The notes under the pieces: model-generated
What the model was told of the DNA's origin: nothing
The model's database searches: none
Seen by the model: the letters and a program-made list of their open reading frames with translations, nothing else
Source: Corylus avellana
Lineage: Eukaryota > Streptophyta > Magnoliopsida > Fagales > Betulaceae
Assembly: GCF_901000735.1 (NCBI RefSeq)
Contig: NC_081542.1
Coordinates: 41,378,375-41,442,374, forward strand
DNA: 64,000 nt
Direction of reading: 5' to 3'
Position numbers and translations under genes: made by a program
In this document: piece after piece, positions 56,280 through 64,000 of the stretch
How the letters are laid out: each line of letters starts with the position of its first letter
Position numbering within the stretch: the first letter of the stretch is position 1

Positions 56280-56590
56280 GTGGTACATCAATATAGATAA
56301 TGTTGTCATTATTGACCATCAATAGCTGCGACATCTTGGTCGCCGCTATTGACCACAAATAGTAGCGACCAAGATGTTGCCGCTACTGATGGTCAATAGC
56401 GGTAGGGGTGGGCAGATTAACCGTTACCGTTTAACCAGCTGTTTACCAGCTTCGACCGAACTGATATTAACCGTAACCGTTTAACCGATATTCTTATTGG
56501 TTAAAAATTTTGTACCGAAATTCTTATCAGTTCGGTTAATCATTTGTTATCGGTTAACCATTTTAACTGATAAGAACCGATATGGGAGAA
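56280..56590. repeat. inverted repeats and hAT-like AACCGTT array
   Basis: 56315-56400 is an inverted repeat (ATAGCTGCGACATCTTGG against GACCAAGATGTTGCCGCTA), probably CACTA subterminal sequence. From 56404, TAGGGGTGGGCA opens an array of AACCGTTACCGTTTAACC words like a hAT MITE end. Confidence 0.55.
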
Positions 56591-56605
56591 GGCTAGTAAC
56601 AAAAC

Positions 56606-56684
56606 TAGTCTAGTTCAGTTGGTAGGAAACTAGAGCAACAAGGCTCAAATCCTCGTCGTCGTGGGTTCAAGCCCCTATAGACTA
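56606..56684 (+). ncRNA. tRNA-like sequence (SINE head or tRNA pseudogene)
   Basis: A 7-bp acceptor-like stem (TAGTCTA with TAGACTA), an A-box-like TAGTTCAGTTGG and a B box GGGTTCAAGCC. The D and anticodon arms are imperfect, so it is unlikely to be a working tRNA. A CT-rich stretch and a gap follow. Confidence 0.5.
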
Positions 56685-56760
56685 TTTCTTCCACTATTTT
56701 TCTTTCTTTTCCTTCTCACCATTTCTTTTCCCAATTCCCACGCCACATATTTCTTTTCTT

Positions 56761-56860
56761 NNNNNNNNNNNNNNNNNNNNNNNNNNNNNNNNNNNNNNNN
56801 NNNNNNNNNNNNNNNNNNNNNNNNNNNNNNNNNNNNNNNNNNNNNNNNNNNNNNNNNNNN
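56761..56860. other. assembly gap (100 N)
   Basis: Lies just downstream of the truncated importin-like gene, so missing exons or a misjoin are possible here. Confidence 0.99.
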
Positions 56861-56965
56861 CAGCTTTCGTAAAAAATTCCTCGTCCAAAAAAAAAAAAAG
56901 AAGAGTGCTCACTTTCTCCATAGTATCTTAGAAAGTTAGTTTATGCGTGAGTAGAGGTTAAGCAC

Positions 56966-57950
56966 CTGGAAAGGTCGAAGAATTGCATGAAGAACAGTGA
57001 GGGCATTTATGGTCTTCCATTTACAATCTGCACTATTGCTAATAAGACTACTATTTTGAATAGCAGACCGCAGATCAGGTACGAGTTCAGGCCACGAATT
57101 CTGCTTCACAAACTCATCCGCAACAATGACCCGAAACTGCCAGCATACACATCCAAAGCTTACACACATAAGAAATGGTGCTGAATGGAAAGTTTGAATG
57201 ACAAGATAAGAATAGGCATACCACTTCGACCAGAACTTTTAAAACTGCCGGTTCAACTTGAAGCAAAGCTCGCATGAGCTGGTCCTTGAACTCCTTACTG
57301 ACTTTTGACGACGATGTACCATCGTCATTGATACTTCGCCTAGTGAAATTCTTAAGGTAGGTGGCAGCAGCAACTTTTTTACCTTGGCTTTCACCTCCTA
57401 TAGATAAAAAGTTATAAGCTAACTAACACCATATTTCAAGTAAAATTTAGCCATTTCAAGGAATAAAAGATAAAATTAAGCGCAATTGAGCAATAACGAA
57501 TATGAATCAATGAGCTTTGACCTTATATCAACCAATTCACCATGATTGATCAACAAGAAACTTAGGGTGCGTTTGGCTGCTTAAAAAAGGTGGAACCAAG
57601 AAAATGTAAACGAAATCATTTTTAATGCTAAATTCTTCTAAGTTCCATGTTTGTGGCTTCAATTTTCGCAATGGACATAGCACTAATTGTATGAAATTAC
57701 AAGGACGAATATAAAATAGTAGCAAATTTGTAGTCCAAACCGTGTTTATTATCAAAGAAAATACAGTTGCTATGAACGGAAAAATTGTAAGATCAGCGCT
57801 GGGGTTAGTACCGGCGGCGATGGAGAGGAGGGAGAAAGGAAAATCCGGCCATGCAGAGAGGCGTTCAAGAGCTTCTGACGCGGCGCGAACAACGTTGCCA
57901 TCTGGACTGAGCGTCTCGCTCAGCAGCTGAGCGATTTGAGCGACCTCCAT
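56966..57950 (-). CDS. importin-beta-like protein, first three exons
   Basis: A nuclear transport receptor of the importin-beta superfamily (ARM/HEAT repeats, binds Ran-GTP and cargo). Exons on the minus strand: 57950-57812 (starts MEVAQIAQLLSETLSPDG, then ASEALERLSAWPDFPFSLL), 57397-57222 (GGESQGKKVAAATYLKNF, RALLQVEPAVLKVLVEV) and 57136-56966 (FRVIVADEFVKQNSWPEL, INALTVLHAILRPFQ). All junctions are GT-AG and in frame, and no stop interrupts them. About 160 residues are covered; the family is usually near 1000. No further exons are seen to the left, where a gap, a tRNA-like sequence and a TNP2 remnant lie. So this is either a truncated gene or one cut by misassembly. I cannot name the exact family member. 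Confidence 0.8.
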
Positions 57951-58137
57951 TTGTGGGTTGTACAAGCTTTGGTGGCTTTCGCAGAAACCCTAATTTATTG
58001 GGCGGGAAAACTTATTTATAGTAAAAGTAGACACTGTGATCAGTAGTGGCAGAGATGTAAATCCGTGAAAAGGGTAAAAATCTGAAACGGACATAAAACG
58101 ATCTGCTGGAGTGGTGAATTTGAACTGAAAAATAAAA

Positions 58138-58210
58138 TGGAGATGCGGGGTATCGAACCCCGTACCTCTCGCATGCAAAGCGAGCGCTCTACCGTTTGAG
58201 CTACATCCCC
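58138..58210 (-). tRNA. tRNA-Ala (anticodon UGC)
   Basis: A 73-bp cloverleaf: acceptor stem GGGGATG/CATCTCC with discriminator A, A box TAGCTCAAACGG, anticodon stem CTCGC/GCGAG around loop TTTGCAT (anticodon TGC), B box GGTTCGATACC. A T-rich stretch soon after the 3' end can stop RNA polymerase III. It lies about 190 bp upstream of the importin-like start codon on the same strand. No intron. Confidence 0.95.
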
Positions 58211-58259
58211 ACTGACAAATGACCCTTTTTTTCAGATCATTAACTATAAAATCCAAAAT

Positions 58260-59055
58260 AATGGCTTCTTTTTAAAAATAAACGGAACCTATCGGCTATA
58301 ATGTATAATGGTTTTCCGTCCTTAACACTCAAATTTCTGCTTGACTATGCTTGATTTAGTTTGAGAAAATAGTCATTTTAAAACACAGTACAACAAATTA
58401 GTTTAAGTGTTTAATAAAATTGCCGTTCGATCCATAAAATTGAGGGTTTCTAAAACACACCTTTTTTCTAGATTTGAAAACATAAATCTTTGTCATGTTT
58501 AAACTACCATTTTTAAAAAAATACATAATCATATGGAACACTTTTCAAAATTTTATTTAAAAACATATTTTTAGTTTGCGAAATTGCAGGCTAAACAGAC
58601 TCTTACCATACAGCTTCTGTGATGAACAACTTAAGTGTCATTGTTAAATAATATCTTTCCGAAGTCAATAAATCATTGGCTTAAAATAAAATGTTGGCTT
58701 AAAAAAAAAAGAGATAAAAAAGGGAAAAATGCAAAATGCAAAATCAATTTTTGTAATTTTACTGAGTTGCAAATAACTCTTATGGGTTTAAAAAGCGGCT
58801 ATAAGCTCTATATGGTATGCAAGAAAATACAAATAGGTTACTAAACCTAACTTTCGTTCATAATTTTGACAAAAAAACGTCAAGGATGCCAAGCCATGCC
58901 AACACCAATCGTTACAATAACAAATAATAAAAAAAACAAACAAACAAAAGAGGGGAAAAAAATAAATAAATAAAAGACGTTTATCCACCACCCCGCTTTG
59001 AGTCTAAGGGTGGTTGTAACCATCCTCGACCATTTTGGAGTGGTAGAATCACTCT
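58260..59055. other. intergenic, no gene seen
   Basis: AT-rich sequence with short unrecognised frames. Confidence 0.5.
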
Positions 59056-59993
59056 CAATTAGGGCTGTCAAAATTTATCGGGAAACCGGAACCGGAACCG
59101 GGAAACCGGGGACCCGGTTCCGGTTCCGGTTGCAAAAAAGAAAAAAATCGGGACCCCGGTTCCGATCCCGGTTTTTGGCACCCGGTAAAAACCGGGAAAA
59201 CCGGAACCGGGTGCATATATAATTATATATATAAAATAATATATTTTAATATTTTATATTAATAATTTAATATATATTTTTTTGTTTTTAGCCATTTACC
59301 ACTTAGGGTTCTTTTTTCACGCTTCTCTTCTTTCTTCCAAGCTTCCAGCCACGCCTCTCTTCTTTCTTCTTGGCTTCCAGCCGCCACTCTCTCTCTCTCT
59401 CTCTCTCTCTCTTTTTGTCCATACATAATACATATATGTATTGGCATTGATTTTGTTGAGGGAGAGGAGTTTTGTTGGGTTTTGCCGAGGGAGAGGAGTT
59501 TTGGGTTGTGGGTTTTCTGGGTGTTGCTGGGTTTTGCTGAGGGAGATGAGTTTTGGGTTGTTAATTTTCTGGGTTTTGTTGGGGTGTTCTCTGCCATGGC
59601 CGAATGGTGGAGTTTTGGGTTGTTAATTTTTTGATTTGATTTCATAGAGGAGTTTGAGTTTTGGTTTGGATGTTTTCTTGAGTGTTTGTAACAGTGGAAA
59701 AACAAGATTCCTCTTGTTTGGAGAAGATGATGTTCATGGACTGAGATGCAGAGTTTTTGTGGCTGGGTCCGGCAAGAAAGTTGCCGGAGAAGGTGACCGT
59801 GGGTTTCTTCAAAAACCGGTTACCGGACCAGGTGTAAAACCGGAACCGGCCGGTAACCGGGACCCCGGTTAACCGGGGTCCCGGTTCCGGTTCCGGTTTC
59901 TCAAAACCGAAAACCGGGGTACCCTGGTTCCGGTTCCCGGTTTTGGCCAAAAACCGGGAAACCGGACCGGGTTGACACCCCTAACTGTAGTTT
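59056..59993. mobile_element. hAT-like MITE with CCGG/GGAACCGG arrays, second member
   Basis: Ends TTAGGGCTGTCAAAAT and, inverted, TTAGGGGTGTCAACCC. Subterminal GGAACCGG/CCGGTTCC arrays lie at 59080-59215 and 59805-59975. The interior has a (CT)n tract at 59389-59411 and GT-rich TTTTGGGTTG repeats (59470-59625). Confidence 0.7.
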
Positions 59994-60040
59994 ACCTAAA
60001 TTACAAATTGCTTCATATCGTATTAAAGTAAAATTAAAGG

Positions 60041-60518
60041 TACAAAATTTGACTTCAGGGAATAAACTGTTTATTTTTTTAAAATATCTAAAGAACCGTA
60101 CATTTGATTTTACTTTGTTAAAAGAATAGAGGTATTATAAAAATATAACAAAATAAGTAGACTTTTTGATACAATTTGGTAGTTTGACACGCTACTTTAG
60201 TCCGTTATGAACATTGAAGGACTATATTACAAACGGCTCGTAGTTTGGAGGATTTTTATTTATATTTTTCTCTTTTATTTTTTTTTTGTAAATAAAATAC
60301 GCCAAATATTTAGCTGCACAAAAAAGTTTACCAATAGCTAGAGGGCAATAAACTGGCGGGGGTTCTAAAATTTTCGGAACAAAATTTTCACCAACTCCCA
60401 CACCTCCCGCCAATTGTCTCTCACTCTCACACTCACTCTATCTCTCACTCTCACTTTCTCCCTCCCTCTCTCTCGAGCTCTCTCTCTCTCACTCACTCCA
60501 CGCAAGTTTCTCTCTCTC
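60041..60518 (+). promoter_or_regulatory. promoter-like segment, copy A
   Basis: Near-identical to 61769-62267. Holds two E2F-like sites in opposite orientation (TGGCGGG at 60354-60360 and CCCGCCAAT at 60406-60414), followed by a long CT-rich tract like a plant Y patch/5' UTR. From 60519 it continues into a leader ending with a good donor CAG|GTATGA at about 60599. No coding sequence that it could serve was found nearby. Confidence 0.5.
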
Positions 60519-60599
60519 CGGCATCTGTTTCCGGCACACCTCTCTCACTGCCAGCTCTCACTCCGGCGAACTTAACGCTCTCTTGTAGCTCTCTCAGGT

Positions 60600-61768
60600 A
60601 TGAGTTTCTCCTAAACCCTTGCAAACATTAAATGCCTCTCAATCACTCAAATAGTATCCATGAATTGTGATTTGAAGAAATTAAGTATTTGGGTACTTTC
60701 TCTCTTCTTCTCTTTCTAGTTTTTCCCCTATCGAACTAATTGGTTTCATTCAAAAACTGCCTTGGACCCCTAAATTTGGCTAAATGAGTGATTAGTGGGA
60801 GGAAATATGAGAGAGCTTTTAATGGGAGCCAGGAATTTAAGACTTGTATTTCATTCCAATTCCAAAAAAAACTTTGACATTTGAGTAAGCCAAAATTAAG
60901 CCAAAAGGAAAAGTAAGCCAAAATTATCATGACATTTGAGTTAGATAGAGAAGGTCCGGTATGGGGAAGAAGAGAACAGAACATATAACATCTCGAGAGA
61001 TGTTTGCTGTGTTAATGTTTTATAACTGTATATAAAATGTATAGGGATTTTTAGGGGGGTGGTTAAATTAGCTATTTGCCCGGTTGCATGGGTTATAGGT
61101 AGATTTTTAGCCTCTAACTCTGGGTGAATAGATATCATATCTATTAGGTTGACATGTACAAATAGATAGTGAAATATGGGCTTTTAATGGGAGCCAGGAA
61201 ATGTTTTTCATGTGTTACTTTAATTTGTTTTTTGGGCTCTCCATTTTTTCTGTTGATTATTTTTGTATGATTCAATAGAATAGCTTATAGTGAGAAAGTT
61301 TTTCCAATTCAGTTGATTAAACTGACATCTGATCTTAGAATATTTGATTTTTGCTCTTCCAATTCAGTTGATTAAACGAATAATATAAAATCTGAATTCT
61401 CCTGTTTCTTCAAGATTTTACTCTTTCAAGATTTCATTCTAAATTTACTTTCTTAGTTTGCTATTGAGGCAATTCTTTAGGTCCATTTACAAATGTTTCT
61501 CTTGCTGTATCGAAGACATGGAAAGGAAATATATGATAATTTCCAAGGATTAGGCTTTGGAGTTTGGATCTTAATATAAATGTGGAAGTGTTTGTTTCTC
61601 TTTTGTTATTAAATAATGGATTAAAACATCAATTTCTAAAACTTACTCAACTGCTCAACTGATTTTTTTGTCAAATGCTATGGTTACTGCAACCTATCTT
61701 ATTTTAACTGAGTCTTTACTTATATTTTGTTCGTTTATGCCAGCAAAATGTGTAAGCAAGTTATTTTA
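60600..61768. other. between the two promoter-like copies, no gene seen
   Basis: AT-rich, intron-like sequence. The word GGGAGCCAGGAA occurs twice (60825, 61190), hinting at further internal duplication. Confidence 0.4.
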
Positions 61769-62267
61769 TACAAAATTTGACTTCAGGGAATAAACTGTTT
61801 ATTTTTTAAAAAATATCTAAAGAACCGTACATTTGATTTTACTTTGTTAAAAGAATAGGGGTGTTATAGAAATATAACAAAATAAGTAAACTTTTTGATA
61901 CAATTTGGTAGTTTGACAGGCTACTTTAGTCTGTTATGAACATTGAAGGACTATATTACAAACGGCTTGTAGTTTGGAGGGTTTTTATTGATATTTTTCT
62001 CTTTTATTTTTTTTGTAAATAAAATACCCCAAATATATATTTAGCTGCACAAAATAGTTTACCAATATAGATGGCAGTAAACTGGCGGGGGTTCTTAAAT
62101 TTTCGGAACAAAATTTTCACCAAATCCCACACCTCCCGCCAATCGTCTCTCACTCTCACTCTCACTCTCACTCTGTCTCTCACTCGATCTCACTCTCTCA
62201 CTCTCACTCTCTCCCTTCCTCTCTCTCGAGCTCTCTCTCTCTCACTCACTCCACGCAAGTTTCTCTC
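61769..62267 (+). promoter_or_regulatory. promoter-like segment, copy B
   Basis: Direct repeat of copy A, offset about 1.73 kb. Same two E2F-like sites (62093-62099 and 62135-62143) and the CT tract, slightly expanded. After the match it diverges into sequence with no evident donor or ORF. Confidence 0.5.
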
Positions 62268-62299
62268 TCTCACTCACTCCACGCAAGTTTTTCATCTAG

Positions 62300-63875
62300 A
62301 AAGGCAGACAACAATAACATAACCTGCTGTTGGGCAATTAAAGATGTGAAATCTTAACTCATATGTATGTTTTTATCAAAAGATCATACCGAGAAAATGT
62401 AAGCTTACTTTTTATTAGTCTATATCTAGCCATTCCTTCATCGAATTATTTATTTTTGTTGATTTTGAATCGAGTTGCTTGTAATCTATGTTGAGGTGAG
62501 AATTCTTATTAAAGGCATTAGTGGTGATGCTCCCACATATAACGTATGAGTATGATGTTGTAGACCATCTTGATGGCTTTCTTGGTTTTTAGAATTGCAC
62601 GATCCACAAATCACTTCATTTCATCTTATTTTACCTTGTAAAAAAGGTGCTTCATTTTTAACATTCACAATTTTGTGGTATTATTTTTTAATCTTTGCTT
62701 TGAATATGTGTGTGAATCATTAACTAGTCTGGATTTACTAGTAAATGATATAGTATGTAAATCTGGTATAGTATGTAAATCTGTGGATGTATTTACCTAA
62801 TAATCTGATGACTGAGTTATTGCCCACGGCATCTCTGTCGTTGTGGGCCTTGTTGGCACATATTGGAATCTTTAGTGTGAATGAAGAGAACCATACTACG
62901 GGAAATTAGGAATGGCCATTTTCTATGATCCTTGGTATAAATACTATAACCTAAAGCACCATGAAAGTGAGTGGAATGAATGTCTTGCTATGTATTTAGA
63001 TCCTAACAACAAACATTGGATTATGAATGAGGTCGTAGATAGAAAGAAAAAAGAAGAAGAGAAGTTTGGTAGGATGAGGTACTGTTAGGCCCCTCTTAAG
63101 TAATTTTCCAACAGGGAGAGGCTTTGGACATGCCCAAATATGGGCGCCACATTTGACATTCGGTTGCCCACTTGCCCCCCGATGTCTCTATTTCATATTT
63201 GCTATTCAAATAGCTAACCAGCGATATGGTATTTAGGATTACTCATTTGTGACCAAAAAAAAAAAAAATAAGGCAGAGTAGTGTGTATGATTGTAAGGTT
63301 CATGATCTCTTTGAATAAGTGAGCTTGAATCCTTAAAATATATATATTGTGAAATTATCCAATCCTTCAATCCTTTCAATCAATTAATTTAATCTCATAA
63401 TGACTTTTGTATGAGAAGGTCCAGGGTCAAATATTTATAAAAAAAAAAAATTGTGAAGATATTATGTAGTTGTCTAGGGTAATTTTGTCAAATGATGTGC
63501 ATCGTTTTATAGTTGTCCATTTGAAGGTCCTTAATCTCCATCATTTTGGTTGGAGTTTGGATATTTGACATTTTGTGCAGAAAAGCACAAAGCTTCAAAT
63601 CCAAGCATCAAATCTATAGTGATTGTAGCTAGCTATATATATATGGTTCCTTGATATGATAGAAAGCCTTGTATTTTCCTCATCCCTCATCTTGGTAATT
63701 TAGCAAAGAAAGAGAAAGAAATAAGCGTTGGCCTTGACTCATCTTGAGCTTTCAAACTTCCAAGTGATGAGAGATTGAAAGCATTGTTAAAAGCTGGAAA
63801 TCCAGATCATCACAAGTTGGAAATACAGGCTACAATGAAGTTTTTTCCTTTTGTTTTTTATGGCATTGAACGCCT
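62300..63875. other. mostly unexplained spacer
   Basis: Includes an unrecognised open stretch at about 62886-63089 (MAIFYDPWYKYYNLKHHESE, then a lysine/glutamate-rich end and a stop). That could be a small coding exon or a remnant. The rest is AT-rich, with A-runs near 63256 and 63441. Confidence 0.3.
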
Positions 63876-64000
63876 ATCTGCGATCGATCGCATCAGGCCT
63901 GCGATCGATCGCAGAGTACTCTGATTCTCAGTTTGAGCTTCTGATCCTGCGATCGATCCTGCGATCGATCGCAGTTTGCTCTGATTCTCACATTGAGCTT
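63876..64000. repeat. GATC palindrome array at the window end
   Basis: Four copies of TGCGATCGATCG-type palindromes among repeated CTCTGATTCTCA and TTGAGCTT words, continuing past the edge. The layout resembles the TCCGGA arrays in the LTR U3 regions, so this may be the start of another LTR. Confidence 0.5.

Noticed and set aside
56606..56684. Functional tRNA gene
   Set aside because: The acceptor and T arms look right but the D and anticodon arms pair poorly and no clear 7-base anticodon loop exists; SINE head or pseudogene is more likely.
59259..59705. 148-codon minus frame in the hAT-like MITE interior
   Set aside because: Low-complexity repeats (TQNSSPS, KP) generated by GT-rich DNA between MITE arms; no recognisable domain.

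Overview
This is plant nuclear DNA, most likely from a woody eudicot, though I cannot name the genus. The evidence is AT-rich spacers, intron-containing genes with plant-type splice sites, plant-only families (malectin-like receptor kinase, LRR receptor-like protein, DUF26 kinase, terpene synthase, Sirevirus retrotransposons) and tRNA-headed SINEs. Assembly gaps lie at 29490-29589, 33427-33446, 33833-33965 and 56761-56860.

Layout. 186-8397 looks like one CACTA transposon. It has CACTA-type ends and dense subterminal palindromes, and it carries LINE pieces plus antisense exons of two host genes (ALG8-like glucosyltransferase and MOS14/transportin-3-like). 9577-12799 is the C-terminal WD40 half of a WDR91-like gene in 11 exons. 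A full-length Sirevirus (12866-22807, TSD GGTTT) sits 66 bp after its stop codon. 22.8-24.4 kb holds MITEs. 24420-27316 (minus) is an LRR receptor-like protein pseudogene. 29590-33426 (minus) is a FERONIA-type receptor-kinase pseudogene, and a second diverged copy of the same block lies at 43527-47723. Between them, 33.8-43 kb is layered with non-autonomous DNA transposons, including a long-TIR element carrying a broken DUF26 (CRK) exon. 47724-52739 is a second Sirevirus-like element that kept gag but lost pol. 52.8-53.6 kb (minus) is a terpene synthase 3' remnant. 55.2-56.3 kb is a decayed CACTA TNP2 transposase. 56966-57950 (minus) is the 5' part of an importin-beta-like gene, with a tRNA-Ala(UGC) gene just upstream. 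59-62.3 kb holds a CCGG-rich hAT-like MITE and a duplicated promoter-like segment with E2F-like sites. The last 1.7 kb is mostly unexplained and ends in GATC palindromes.

How it fits together. This is an accessory, transposon-dominated interval. The only clearly intact transcription units are the tRNA gene, the Sirevirus pol and ORF3, and the WD40 half of the WDR91-like gene. Most other host genes are fragments or pseudogenes. The most unusual material is host gene fragments inside DNA transposons (two independent cases), an apparent 5'-UTR exon and intron in front of the Sirevirus ORF3, and unrelated transposon families that each carry their own array of short CpG palindromes. I found no operon-like or defence-like system.
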